Shown here: one piece after another, positions 17,664-26,617 of the stretch
How the letters are laid out: every line of letters begins with the position of its first letter
Numbering within the stretch: position 1 is the stretch's first letter
NCBI GenBank assembly: GCA_030147505.1
Contig: JASBVG010000042.1
Span: forward strand, 1 to 64,000
Direction of reading: 5' to 3'
Length of the DNA stretch: 64,000 nt
From: Tardiphaga sp.
Lineage (GTDB): Bacteria > Pseudomonadota > Alphaproteobacteria > Rhizobiales > Xanthobacteraceae
The notes under the pieces: model-generated
Told to the model about the DNA's origin: nothing
Seen by the model: the letters and a program-made list of their open reading frames with translations, nothing else
The model's database searches: none
Translations under genes and position numbers: made by a program

Positions 17664-18887
17664 TCAGAGCTCCGACGTATCGGGCATGGCGGCCTGTTTC
17701 AGGACGCCATCCTTGTGCAGTTTCTCGATCTGCTCCGCAGTGTAGCCGACTTCGGCCAGCACTTCGTTGTTCTGCTCGCCGAGATGCGAGGCGAGACGCG
17801 ACAGGTCGACCGGCGTCTTCGACCAGGTGGCAGCCACCTTCATGTTGCGCACCGCGCCCTCAGTGGGGTGCTCGACCTGCTGGAAGAAATCCGTCGCCAG
17901 CATGTGCGGGTCCTGCATCATGCTGTCCAGCGTATGCATCGGCGTCGACGGCACATCGGCCTCATCCAGCAGCTTCGCCCATTCCGCCGTCGTCCGGGTC
18001 TTGAAGATGCGCGACAGCTCCGCATTCACCGTGTCGATATGCTGGATGCGCTGCGGGAAGGTGGCGAAGCGCGGATCGTCGAACAGCTCCTCGCGGCCAA
18101 CATGCTTGAGAAAGCTCTTCCACTGCTTGTCGTTATAGACCATGGCGCAGATATAGCCGTCGGAGGTCTGATATGGCCGGCGATCCGGCGACAGATGACG
18201 ACCGTAGCCGCCCTTGTCGAGCGGCGGATCGTAAGTGAGACCGCCCATGTGATCGCCCATCATGAAGCCCGCCATGGTCTCGAACATCGGGATATCAACG
18301 CGCTGGCCCTCGCCGGTCTTGTCGCGATGGATGACGCTGGCGAGGATGGCGCCCAGCGCATTGAGACCGACGATGCGATCGACCAGCGCATTGGGCACAT
18401 AACGCGGCACACCGTCGGGGCTGATGCGCGCATTCAGGGCCGCCAGCGCGGTGGCGCCCTGGATCAGGTCGTCATAAGCGGGTTTTGCGGCATAGGGGCC
18501 GGCCTGGCTGAAGCCGAACACGCCGGCATAGATCAGACGCGGATTGATCTTCGAGACGACGTCATAGCCGAGATTGAGCCGGACCATCGCCGCCGGGCGG
18601 ACGTTGTAGACCAGCACGTCGGCGGTCGCGACCAGCTTCAGCAGCGCCTCGCGGCCCTCTTCCTTCTTCAGGTCGATACAGACGCAGCGCTTGTTGCGGT
18701 TGGTGTTGAGGAAAATGGGGCCCATGCCGGGATTGCGCATCGGCCCGATCGCGCGCACCACGTCGCCATCAGGGGACTCCACCTTGATGACATCGGCGCC
18801 ATAGTCACCCAGCGTCTGGGTGCAGTAAGGCCCCATCATCACCGAGGTCATGTCGATGATCTTGATCCCATGAAGTGGTCCCGCCAA
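17664..18887 (-). CDS. CaiB/BaiF-type (class III) CoA-transferase
   Basis: This 407-residue protein should move CoA between two carboxylic acids through mixed anhydride intermediates, activating the substrate of this operon. It opens LHGIKIIDMTSVMMGPYCTQ, typical of the family, and the catalytic aspartate is in the KPAYDDLIQG stretch near residues 138-140. The frame starts with TTG at 18887, preceded by GGGAGC eight bases upstream; no ATG or GTG fits the conserved N-terminus. It is the first gene of the operon CaiB, dehydrogenase, aldolase-like, DUF35. The acid substrate is unknown. Confidence 0.92.
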   Translation of the reverse strand: MAGPLHGIKIIDMTSVMMGPYCTQTLGDYGADVIKVESPDGDVVRAIGPMRNPGMGPIFLNTNRNKRCVCIDLKKEEGREALLKLVATADVLVYNVRPAAMVRLNLGYDVVSKINPRLIYAGVFGFSQAGPYAAKPAYDDLIQGATALAALNARISPDGVPRYVPNALVDRIVGLNALGAILASVIHRDKTGEGQRVDIPMFETMAGFMMGDHMGGLTYDPPLDKGGYGRHLSPDRRPYQTSDGYICAMVYNDKQWKSFLKHVGREELFDDPRFATFPQRIQHIDTVNAELSRIFKTRTTAEWAKLLDEADVPSTPMHTLDSMMQDPHMLATDFFQQVEHPTEGAVRNMKVAATWSKTPVDLSRLASHLGEQNNEVLAEVGYTAEQIEKLHKDGVLKQAAMPDTSEL

Positions 18888-19279
18888 AGCCGTTTGCTCC
18901 CGAAAGCATGTCGCGCGGCGCTGGATGCGCCCCTGTTCCGTTTCTCATAGCGGCAGGCCTTCCGCCCGAGCAAGGGCACCAGACGCGGAGCCGTATGCAG
19001 CGGTTGCGGCACCTGCAACCGCTGCCTGCAGCGCAAAAGGCCGCCATCCGTCGGCGCAAGCCGAATTCAGCGGACCCATCCTAAAAATTGCATTTCCGTC
19101 ACACAGCCATCATCGCTAGACATTTAGATGAACACATCTTTAGGATGTAAAGACGCATCACGCATTTATTGATGGATTTTCGAGCGGAGCCGCCGGCTAC
19201 GGCGGTGAAAGCGACCTGTTACGCGCGTCGGCCAGCGGCGCTGCGGGATTTCAACACCAAACACAATTGGGGGGACGTC
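18888..19279. other. Divergent intergenic region with a perfect hairpin
   Basis: This lies between the CaiB operon (minus) and the DUF2272 gene (plus). GCAGCGGTTGC (18997-19007) and GCAACCGCTGC (19015-19025) form a perfect 11-bp stem with a seven-base loop, without a T-run on either side, so it looks more like an RNA leader structure or operator than a terminator. A longer in-frame leader for the DUF2272 gene from 19169 exists but lacks a ribosome site. Confidence 0.5.
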
Positions 19280-21136
19280 ATGGTGAACAACGCGATCAAA
19301 CCGGCCATCCGAACGGCACTGCGCTTCCACGAGATCGGCAACGATACGCCCTACCGGATCAGTTTCGCCGGCAAGGGCAAGAGCGGCGGCAGCTTCGGCT
19401 TCATGCAGGGCGATCTCGCCGCAGGGCAGCCGGATGTCACTCGCGCGTTTCGCGATGCCATGTCGGCCGCCGGCATGAGTGCGCAGAAGATCAACGATCT
19501 AATCGCGCTGCTGTCGAAACACCAGATCAAGAATCCGCTGACACCGGCGGATACCGAAGCCGTCAATGGCGCTTTGCAGGCATCGCATGCGCTCGTCGAT
19601 GCCATGGACGACCAGATCCTGCAGGGCGTCTATCGCGATCTCGATCGCTGCGATGCGCGTGCCGCGGCGCATCATCGCCGGATCGACACCAAGGCGATGG
19701 TCTATATGGCACTGTGGATCAACATGTCGGGGCCGCCGACCAAATTGCTGACCTGGCTCGATGGCGACGACCCACACGTCGCCCGCCAGGTGCCGCCTGC
19801 CGGTCCGGTGGTTGGCGGCGAGGACATGGAGGATTATCTCGCAGCCACAAACTACTATGCCGAGAACCCGCAGAACCTGCAGCATCTCCATGCCTGCGCC
19901 GCAAAAGGCATGCAGGCGTTGAATGGTGCGGGCACCCCAGCCGGATCGCCTCTCATGGCCACGATGGCCGCCGCGGGTGTAGCGCCCGCCGGCCTCATCC
20001 TCGCGCAGGCACCGCCTGTGGATTCCGTCACGATCGCTGCGAAATCGGCCGATGGCCGCGACTACACCGTGTCGATCCGCAAGACCGGCCATGACAGCGG
20101 CTCTATAGAACTCGGCGAAGCCGACGGTGACCCGGCGACGTACAACGTCACCGGCATCAAGGCGCGCGCCGATGGCACGCGGCTGACATGCAACGGCCCT
20201 CTCGGGACAACGATCGCTTGCTCGCTGCGGGCTGGCCGTACCGGTACAAACCACAGCATTGAAATTGCCGTCACCGGCCCGTTCGGTTTCGGCAACAGCG
20301 TTTCGGTCTATACGACCAGTCATCCCGACTTCGCGCGCCTCAAGACCTTCATCATGCAGGCGGGATTCCCGGTCATCCCGCCGACATCAGATACACCGCG
20401 GACAGAAACGGTGTTCACAGCCGCGCTGGCATCGGAAACGTTGGTGCAAAGCAGCGGTGGAGGTGGCGCGAGCGCCGAGGCGATTCTGGCGGCAGCCACG
20501 TCCCTGTTGCCGCCGATCGTTTCACCATCCGGCGCCTTCGCGCAGCGCGCGGTCGAGACGGCCATCAGCGAGTGGGACCGGTTCGAGCACCAGACCTACA
20601 ATCTCCAGGGCCAGACCACCCATGTCGGCCGCAAGGAAGGAGAAGACCCCTGGTACAAGCGCATTGGCGACTACTGGAAGCACGGCGTGCACGACAGCAC
20701 GCTGGACGGCCGGGACGACGTGCCGTGGTCAGCCGCCTTCATCTCCTGGGTGATGAGGACCGCAGGCACGAATGGCCGGTTCAACTACAGTCCGCAGCAT
20801 TCGGTCTATATCGCGCGGGCGATCCGCGACATGAAGCGCAACAACACCGACGCTGGCTACTGGTGCTATCGCCTTCATGCCGAGCGTCCGAGCCCGGGCG
20901 ACATCGTGTGCTGGGCACGGCAGCCAGGCATAGACTACGACAACCAGAACGGCGGCGACTACAAGGGTCACTGCGATCTCATCGTCTCCGTCGGAGACGA
21001 TGAGATCGAGATCATTGGCGGCAATGTCGGCAATTCCGTCACGCGGCGGCCGTTGAAACTGCTGGAGGACGGCACCATCAAGCCCATCGTCCAGCATGGC
21101 GAGAACCTGTTCGGCCTGATGAAGTGCCGGCTCTGA
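19280..21136 (+). CDS. Large two-part protein with C-terminal DUF2272 (NlpC/P60-like) domain
   Basis: A 618-residue protein. The last 190 residues match DUF2272, a papain-like domain related to NlpC/P60 and CHAP cell-wall hydrolases: DPWYKRIGDYWKH, DVPWSAAFISWVMRTAG, SPQHSVYIARA, RPSPGDIVCWARQ and GHCDLIVSVG. Where related enzymes have the catalytic Cys (WCAAFVSW-like), this one has Ser in PWSAAFIS. The N-terminal 200 residues, with YRISFAGKGKSGGSFGFMQGD, look lysozyme- or chitosanase-like in pattern, but I cannot confirm a fold. A middle Gly/Thr-rich part separates them. There is no signal peptide. The ATG at 19280 has GGGGGG close upstream and is preferred over 19169. Confidence 0.8.
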   Translation: MVNNAIKPAIRTALRFHEIGNDTPYRISFAGKGKSGGSFGFMQGDLAAGQPDVTRAFRDAMSAAGMSAQKINDLIALLSKHQIKNPLTPADTEAVNGALQASHALVDAMDDQILQGVYRDLDRCDARAAAHHRRIDTKAMVYMALWINMSGPPTKLLTWLDGDDPHVARQVPPAGPVVGGEDMEDYLAATNYYAENPQNLQHLHACAAKGMQALNGAGTPAGSPLMATMAAAGVAPAGLILAQAPPVDSVTIAAKSADGRDYTVSIRKTGHDSGSIELGEADGDPATYNVTGIKARADGTRLTCNGPLGTTIACSLRAGRTGTNHSIEIAVTGPFGFGNSVSVYTTSHPDFARLKTFIMQAGFPVIPPTSDTPRTETVFTAALASETLVQSSGGGGASAEAILAAATSLLPPIVSPSGAFAQRAVETAISEWDRFEHQTYNLQGQTTHVGRKEGEDPWYKRIGDYWKHGVHDSTLDGRDDVPWSAAFISWVMRTAGTNGRFNYSPQHSVYIARAIRDMKRNNTDAGYWCYRLHAERPSPGDIVCWARQPGIDYDNQNGGDYKGHCDLIVSVGDDEIEIIGGNVGNSVTRRPLKLLEDGTIKPIVQHGENLFGLMKCRL

Positions 21137-22669
21137 TCAGCCCTTCATCATCGCCCGCAGCTCGGTCTTCAGCACCTTGCCGTAATTGTTCTTCGGCAAG
21201 GCATCGAGATAGACGTAACGCTTCGGGCGCTTGAAGCGGGCGATGTTCGCAAGGCAATGGGCGTCGAGAGCGGCATCGTCCGCCGCGGCGCCGGCCTGCA
21301 GCACGACGCAGGCGACCACGATCTCGCCCCAGTCGGGATCGGCGACGCCGATGGCCGAGACTTCCCGTACGGCGGGATATGTCAGCAGGGCCTCCTCGAC
21401 CTCGCGCGGATAGATATTGGTGCCGCCGGAAATGATGACGTCCTTGGAGCGGTCCGACAGGGTGAGGAACCCATCCTCATCCAGTCGGCCGACATCGCCG
21501 GTGCGCAGCCAACCATCTTTCAACGTTTCGGCATTGGCCTTGTCGTTATTCCAGTAGCCGAGCATGACCGCCGGCCCCCTGGCCTCGACCTCACCGGTCT
21601 CGCCGACCGGCAGCGGCCGGCCATCCGCATCGGTGATCCTTACCTCCATCACGCTTTGCGCCGGGCCGACCGACGCGAGACGTTCGAGATAGCGGGGGTG
21701 ATCGACATCGGCATGGAACGCGCGCGGCAGCGAGGTGATGGTCATCGGCGACTCGCCCTGACCGTAGATCTGCACGAAGCGCTGGCCCATGATCGCAATG
21801 GCGTCGCGGATATCGGCGAGATACATCGGCCCGCCGCCATAGACGATGGTGCGGATGCCCTCGCCGCTCTCGCCGCGCGTCTTCGCCGCATCGACCAGAC
21901 GCCGCACCATGGTCGGCGCGGCGAACATGGCGACATCGCCAAGCGCCTTGCCGAGGTCGAGCACTTCATCCGGCTCAAAACCCTGGCTTACCGGCACCAC
22001 ATGGCGCGCGGCCATGCGGACATGGATGAAATTATACAGCCCGGCGCCATGGGAGATCGGCGCGGCATAGAGGATGGCGTCCTTCCGATGCACCTGATCG
22101 ACATCGGCAAGATAGCACATGGACATGGCGACGAGATTGCCATGGCTGAGCATCACGCCTTTCGGCCGGCCCGTGGTGCCGGACGTATAGAACAGCCAGG
22201 CGAGATCGTGGTCCTCGCGAGTCAGCGGCACGGCCGAGGCCGGTTCGCCATGTTGCAACTCGCGGAACGTTTCGCTCTCCACCGACAGCATCTGCATTGT
22301 TGTCGGTAGATCCTCCTTCAGAGCCGCGAGCACGTCGTGGCTGTCGTCATCGACAATGGCAAGGCGGGCCCCGGCATTGTCGCAAATCCACGCCGCCTCA
22401 CGGCCATGCAGCTTGGCATTGATCGGGATGACGACTCCGCCGATCCACCACACCGCATAAAGGCATTCGAGATATTGCGTGCAGTTCGACGCGAACAGCG
22501 CCACGCGGTCACCCGGCTGGATGCCATAGTCGCGCGCAAGGCCGGCGCCGATGGCGGCGGCGCGGCGCGCGAATGTGGCGTAGTCCGCCTCGACGGCCGT
22601 GCCGCTCAGCAGCGCCGGCGCCTGCGGATGCAGACGCGCCGACGCCATCAGCCATTGCGCGACATTCAT
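21137..22669 (-). CDS. AMP-dependent acyl-CoA synthetase / ligase
   Basis: This 510-residue enzyme activates a carboxylic acid to its CoA thioester through an acyl-adenylate. The ATP-binding motif LFYTSGTTGRPKGVML is near residue 160, the second motif YGQGESPMT near 300, the hinge DGWLRTGDVGRLDEDGFL near 390, and the C-terminal lysine in PKNNYGKVLKTEL. Chain-length specificity cannot be judged. ATG 22669 begins the family N-terminus. The stop is immediately next to that of the convergent DUF2272 gene. It follows a thiolase in a two-gene set, separated from the CaiB operon only by the plus-strand gene, so both may serve one pathway. Confidence 0.93.
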   Translation of the reverse strand: MNVAQWLMASARLHPQAPALLSGTAVEADYATFARRAAAIGAGLARDYGIQPGDRVALFASNCTQYLECLYAVWWIGGVVIPINAKLHGREAAWICDNAGARLAIVDDDSHDVLAALKEDLPTTMQMLSVESETFRELQHGEPASAVPLTREDHDLAWLFYTSGTTGRPKGVMLSHGNLVAMSMCYLADVDQVHRKDAILYAAPISHGAGLYNFIHVRMAARHVVPVSQGFEPDEVLDLGKALGDVAMFAAPTMVRRLVDAAKTRGESGEGIRTIVYGGGPMYLADIRDAIAIMGQRFVQIYGQGESPMTITSLPRAFHADVDHPRYLERLASVGPAQSVMEVRITDADGRPLPVGETGEVEARGPAVMLGYWNNDKANAETLKDGWLRTGDVGRLDEDGFLTLSDRSKDVIISGGTNIYPREVEEALLTYPAVREVSAIGVADPDWGEIVVACVVLQAGAAADDAALDAHCLANIARFKRPKRYVYLDALPKNNYGKVLKTELRAMMKG

Positions 22670-22685
22670 CTCGCTCGATCCCGCG

Positions 22686-23855
22686 TTACTTCGCGGGCTC
22701 GAGGATCGAGACGTAGTTCGCCACCGCCGCACCGCCCATATTGAAGATGCCGGCGAGCTTTGCGTTCTTGATCTGCATGCCTTCAGGCGCCTGATCCAGC
22801 AGCTGCATCGCGCTCAGCACATGCATGGAGACGCCGGTGGCGCCGATCGGGTGCCCCTTGGCCTTGAGGCCGCCCGACGGATTGACCGGCAGCCTGCCAT
22901 CCTTCTGGGTCCAGCCTTCCTTGATGGCGCGTGCGCCCTGCCCGCGCGGGGTCAGGCCCATGGCTTCGTATTCGATCAGTTCGGCGACGGTGAAGCAGTC
23001 ATGGGTCTCGACGAAGGAGAGATCGCCGAGCTCGACGCCGGCCGCCTTCAGCGCCTTCTGCCACGCCACGGTGCAGCCTTCGAATGCGAGGATGTCGCGC
23101 TTCGACATCGGCAGGAAATCCTGCGCATGACCGGTGGCCTTGATGTTGACAGCCTTGCCCATGGTCTTCGCGGTCTCGCTGTCCGTCAGCACCAGCGCCG
23201 CAGCGCCGTCCGATACCAGCGAGCAATCGGTGCGCTTCAGCGGCCCCGCGACGAACGGGTTCTTGTCGCTCTCGGAGCGGCAGAACTCGAAGCCAAAGTC
23301 CTTGCGCATCTGCGCATAGGGATTGTGAACGCCATTGGCATGGTTCTTCGCCGCGATCATCGCCAGCGCGTCGGACTGGTCGCCATATTTCTGGAAATAC
23401 TTTTGCGCGATGCCCCCGAACACGCCGGCAAAGCCTGCGGATGTCTCGCCATCTTCCGGAAGATACGACGCGCGCAGCAGGTTCTTGCCGATCTCCGGCC
23501 CCGGCGTCTTCGTCATCTGCTCGACGCCAACCACCAGCACGACCTTCGCGGTGCCGGCAGCGATTGACTTGATGCCCTGATGCACGGCGGCGGAGCCGGT
23601 GGCACAGGCATTCTCGACACGGGTCGCAGGCTTGAAGCGCAGTGCGGGATCGGCCTGCAGCACCAGCGATGCCGTAAAATCCTGCGGCGAGAAGCCGGCA
23701 TTGAAATGACCGAGCACGATTTCATCGACATCGGATGCAGAGATCCCGGCATCCTGCATCGCTTCGGTCGCGACGCGGACCACCATGCTCTCCACGGTCT
23801 CGGCGTCGAATTTTCCGAAGGGCATATGCGCCCATCCAACGATGCTGGCAGTCAT
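22686..23855 (-). CDS. Thiolase (acetyl-CoA acetyltransferase family)
   Basis: A 389-residue thiolase that should cleave a 3-ketoacyl-CoA with CoA, or condense two acyl-CoAs. Unlike the thiolase-fold protein at 15345-16478, it retains the nucleophile in ENACATGSAA near residue 87 and the GHPIGATG histidine motif near 345. Its overall pattern is that of SCP-x type thiolases. The downstream CoA ligase follows after 16 bases, so the two are probably co-transcribed. It may finish the pathway begun by the CaiB operon; this is inference. Confidence 0.93.
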   Translation of the reverse strand: MTASIVGWAHMPFGKFDAETVESMVVRVATEAMQDAGISASDVDEIVLGHFNAGFSPQDFTASLVLQADPALRFKPATRVENACATGSAAVHQGIKSIAAGTAKVVLVVGVEQMTKTPGPEIGKNLLRASYLPEDGETSAGFAGVFGGIAQKYFQKYGDQSDALAMIAAKNHANGVHNPYAQMRKDFGFEFCRSESDKNPFVAGPLKRTDCSLVSDGAAALVLTDSETAKTMGKAVNIKATGHAQDFLPMSKRDILAFEGCTVAWQKALKAAGVELGDLSFVETHDCFTVAELIEYEAMGLTPRGQGARAIKEGWTQKDGRLPVNPSGGLKAKGHPIGATGVSMHVLSAMQLLDQAPEGMQIKNAKLAGIFNMGGAAVANYVSILEPAK

Positions 23856-23904
23856 GGTCTCTCTCCCGGTTCAATTTCGCAATTGCGATAGATATAGCGC
23901 GGCT

Positions 23905-24558
23905 TCAGCCCTGTGACAGGCTTTTCATCGCCCGCGCGCACATGGCCGTTATGCCCGCCCAGTCCCCCGCGCGGACGGACGCTGCCGGGCAGATCCAGGA
24001 ACCGCCGATCGCCAGCACACTGGGCTCGCCGAACCATTCCGCCGCATTCGCCTCGGTGATGCCGCCGGTCGGGCAGAAGCGGAGGTCAGGAAACGGTCCA
24101 CCCCAGGCACGCAACATTGCGCGGCCACCAGCCTGTTCGGCCGGAAAGAACTTCAGCGTGTCAAAGCCGTGCTCGCGGGCTTGCATCACCTCGGATGCCG
24201 TGGCGACGCCGGGAAGCAATGGCAGATGGCTCTCGGCCGCCGCTTCGAGCAAAGCCGGCGTTGCGCCGGGGCTGACCGTGAAACGGGCACCGAGCTTTTG
24301 CGCTTGCTCGAAATCGGCAGCGGACAGCACCGTGCCGATACCGACGACGGCATCCGGTACTTCGGCAATAACAGCTTTCGCCGCCTCGATGGCTACAGCC
24401 GTACGCAGCGTGATTTCCAATGTCCGCACGCCGCCTGCGACCAGCGCACGGGCAAGCGGCACGGCATCCGAGACGCGCTCGATCGTCAACACCGGAACGA
24501 CTTTGGCAGCCGTCAGCGTCTCGCGCAGATCGTGCTGACGCCTCGCGATATCGGTCAT
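23905..24558 (-). CDS. eda: 2-dehydro-3-deoxy-phosphogluconate (KDPG) aldolase
   Basis: This enzyme cleaves KDPG to pyruvate and glyceraldehyde-3-phosphate, the last step of the Entner-Doudoroff route. The 217-residue TIM barrel has the base Glu48 in LEITLR and the Schiff-base Lys136 in DTLKFFPAEQ, both intact, and the phosphate-binding PTGGIT. Its ATG overlaps the stop of the sugar kinase gene (ATGA), indicating coupling. It is the last gene of the sugar-acid operon. KDPGal cleavage is possible for the family, but kinase plus aldolase favours KDPG. Confidence 0.96.
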   Translation of the reverse strand: MTDIARRQHDLRETLTAAKVVPVLTIERVSDAVPLARALVAGGVRTLEITLRTAVAIEAAKAVIAEVPDAVVGIGTVLSAADFEQAQKLGARFTVSPGATPALLEAAAESHLPLLPGVATASEVMQAREHGFDTLKFFPAEQAGGRAMLRAWGGPFPDLRFCPTGGITEANAAEWFGEPSVLAIGGSWICPAASVRAGDWAGITAMCARAMKSLSQG

Positions 24559-25472
24559 GCTGTTTGCCCTCTCATATCAGGCATCGCCTCACGCGGGATG
24601 ATCGCGCCGGGATGACAGACAACAGTGCAGGCGAGATGATGGCCGGCTCTTGCGGCGGCGACAGGCTCGGACCCATTCAACCGCGCGTGAAGATAGGCAG
24701 CAGAAAAACTATCACCCGCTGCTGTCGTATCGACGACCGTGCCCGTCACCGGTTGCGCCTCAACGCGCATCACCTCGCCATTCTCGCGTACGACACTCGC
24801 GGGCGTCGCAAGCTTCAGCACGACTTCACCGGCATCGATGCGATCGAACAACGCGCCGTCTCCGTCATCGGGATAGAGAGCCCGCAAGTCTTCTACGGAA
24901 GCGAGAACAATATCCGAGGCAGCGAAGGCTTGCTCGAACGCCATGCGCGCCAGATCGAGATCGGGCCAGCCACGTGCGCGGAAATTGGTATCGAAGGCCA
25001 CGCGGACACCGGAGGCACGACAACGTCGAAGGGCTGCCACCAAGCGGTCGCGCCCCATGGCATCAAACAACGACAGCGTGATGGCGGACAGATAAATCAA
25101 ATCGTAGCCGGTGAGAGAGGCGAGCAGCGCCTCCGTCTCCGGCAGGCTCATCAACCCGCGCACCGCCGAGGCATCGCGCCAGTGATAGAAGTGCCGCTCC
25201 CCGGCCCCATTGGTCTCGATCATATAGAGGCCGGGCAGCTTGCCCTTGAGGCGCAGCACACGCTCCGTACCGACGCCCTCGTCCTGCCAGCCGGCGATCA
25301 TCTCGTCGCTGAGCGGGTCGTCTCCGAGCGCCGTGACGTAATCGACGCTGGCCCCGAGCCGTGCCAGATAAACGGCCGTGTTGAGAGTATCGCCGCCGAA
25401 GGAACGCGTCAGGTGTCCGCCCGGCATCTGACGCAGCTCGATCATGCATTCGCCGATGCTGGCGATCCGCAT
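24555..25472 (-). CDS. kdgK: Sugar kinase, probable 2-dehydro-3-deoxygluconokinase (PfkB family)
   Basis: A 305-residue ribokinase-fold enzyme that should phosphorylate KDG at O6 with ATP, feeding the adjacent aldolase. It begins with IASIGECMIELRQ, typical of KDG kinases, has the substrate-binding FGGDTLNTAVYLARLG, and the PfkB signature DTTAAGDSFSAAYL with the catalytic Asp near residue 255. ATG 25472 fits the family start better than an upstream start at 25514, which would overlap the DenD gene. Context makes KDG the likely substrate. Confidence 0.92.
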   Translation of the reverse strand: MRIASIGECMIELRQMPGGHLTRSFGGDTLNTAVYLARLGASVDYVTALGDDPLSDEMIAGWQDEGVGTERVLRLKGKLPGLYMIETNGAGERHFYHWRDASAVRGLMSLPETEALLASLTGYDLIYLSAITLSLFDAMGRDRLVAALRRCRASGVRVAFDTNFRARGWPDLDLARMAFEQAFAASDIVLASVEDLRALYPDDGDGALFDRIDAGEVVLKLATPASVVRENGEVMRVEAQPVTGTVVDTTAAGDSFSAAYLHARLNGSEPVAAARAGHHLACTVVCHPGAIIPREAMPDMRGQTA

Positions 25473-25479
25473 GGCGGCC

Positions 25480-26463
25480 TCAATCGACGAATTTGCCGCC
25501 GAGTTCATCCTCAATGTGAATTCGGATGATGTCGTCGAAAGTCTTTTCGGCGGTGGTGAAGCCGAGCTTCAGCGCGCGCGCGGTGTCAAAATCGCGCGGC
25601 CAGCCGGAGACGATGCCGGTGATGACCGAATCGGTTTCACGCTTGATACGGCCGACCACGTTCTTGCCGGCCACGCGCTCCAGCGCCGCGATCTGCTCGC
25701 CGACAGTGACGGACATTCCGGGCATCGAGAGATTCCGCCGCGACCCCATGGCATCGAGATCCATGCTCCCCGCATGGACAAGGAAGCCCACCGCGGAGCG
25801 CGGCGATGCGTGCCAGTGGCGGACATCCTCGGACACCGGCAGGATGGCCTCCTTGCCCGCCAGCGGCTCGCGGATGATGTTGGAGAAGAAGCCGGACGCC
25901 GCCTTGTTCGGCGCGCCCGGTCGGACGCAGATCGTCGGCAGACGGATGCCGATGCCGTCCAGCAGACCCTTGCGGGTGTAGTCGGCGATCAGCATTTCGC
26001 AGATCGACTTCTGGGTGCCGTAGGAGGTCAGCGGCGTGTGGAAGAACTCGTCACCGATCTTGTCGGGGAACGGCGCGCCGAACACCGCGATGGACGAGGT
26101 GAAGACCAGGCGCGGCCTGTAACCTCCACCGATCGCGCGGATAGCGTCGATGAGATAGCGGGTGCCATCGAGATTGATGCGATAGCCCTTGTCGAAATCG
26201 GCTTCGGCCTCGCCGGATACGATGGCGGCGAGATGGAAGATGACGTCGGGCTTACCGGCGATCAGCGCCGGCGCAGCCTTGGGATCGGAGAAATCCGAGG
26301 TGACAGTTTCCGTCGGGATCGACGTCGCGGGCTTGGCCGGCGCCACCACGTCTTGCAGCGTCAGGCGGGTGATCTCCTTGTTGCCGAGCCGGCCATCGGC
26401 AACGAGCTTGTCGGTGAGCTTGCGGCCGACCATGCCGGCGGCGCCGAGGATGAGGATGTGCAA
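25480..26463 (-). CDS. denD: NAD-dependent epimerase/dehydratase, DenD-like (D-erythronate dehydrogenase)
   Basis: A 327-residue extended short-chain dehydrogenase. It opens HILILGAAGMVGRKLTDKL with the GxxGxxG NAD site and has SSIAVFG and the catalytic pair in SYGTQKS (YxxxK). The pattern is that of DenD, which oxidises D-erythronate to 2-oxo-tetronate, so the operon may also handle C4 acids. I prefer the TTG start at 26463, with AAGGAAACG upstream and the exact family N-terminus. The ATG at 26496 gives a basic 11-residue extension (MTAKIKKRKRP) and falls inside a dispersed repeat, so it is probably accidental. Confidence 0.88.
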   Translation of the reverse strand: MHILILGAAGMVGRKLTDKLVADGRLGNKEITRLTLQDVVAPAKPATSIPTETVTSDFSDPKAAPALIAGKPDVIFHLAAIVSGEAEADFDKGYRINLDGTRYLIDAIRAIGGGYRPRLVFTSSIAVFGAPFPDKIGDEFFHTPLTSYGTQKSICEMLIADYTRKGLLDGIGIRLPTICVRPGAPNKAASGFFSNIIREPLAGKEAILPVSEDVRHWHASPRSAVGFLVHAGSMDLDAMGSRRNLSMPGMSVTVGEQIAALERVAGKNVVGRIKRETDSVITGIVSGWPRDFDTARALKLGFTTAEKTFDDIIRIHIEDELGGKFVD

Positions 26464-26491
26464 GGGACGTTTCCTTTTCTTGATCTTGGCT

Positions 26492-26603
26492 GTCATTCCG
26501 GGGCGCGCATAGCGCGAACCCGGAATCCCGGAGTGTTTGTCCGGAGTATTTACTATGTCGAGGTTCCGAATTCGCTCGCCTGCGGCGAGCGCCCCGGAAT
26601 GAC
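26492..26603. repeat. Dispersed inverted-repeat element between operon genes
   Basis: GTCATTCCGGGGCGC (26492-26506) is repeated in perfect inversion as GCGCCCCGGAATGAC (26589-26603), with inner imperfect pairing. This is a common palindrome type in Bradyrhizobium-group genomes. It separates the permease gene from denD inside an operon and could fold in mRNA to adjust expression. Confidence 0.8.
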
Positions 26604-26617
26604 CGCGTGTGGTGAGA

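Noticed and set aside
17535-18950. A 471-codon plus-strand frame opposite the CaiB gene
   Set aside because: It covers a well-recognised CoA-transferase gene and ends in low-quality sequence without family features.
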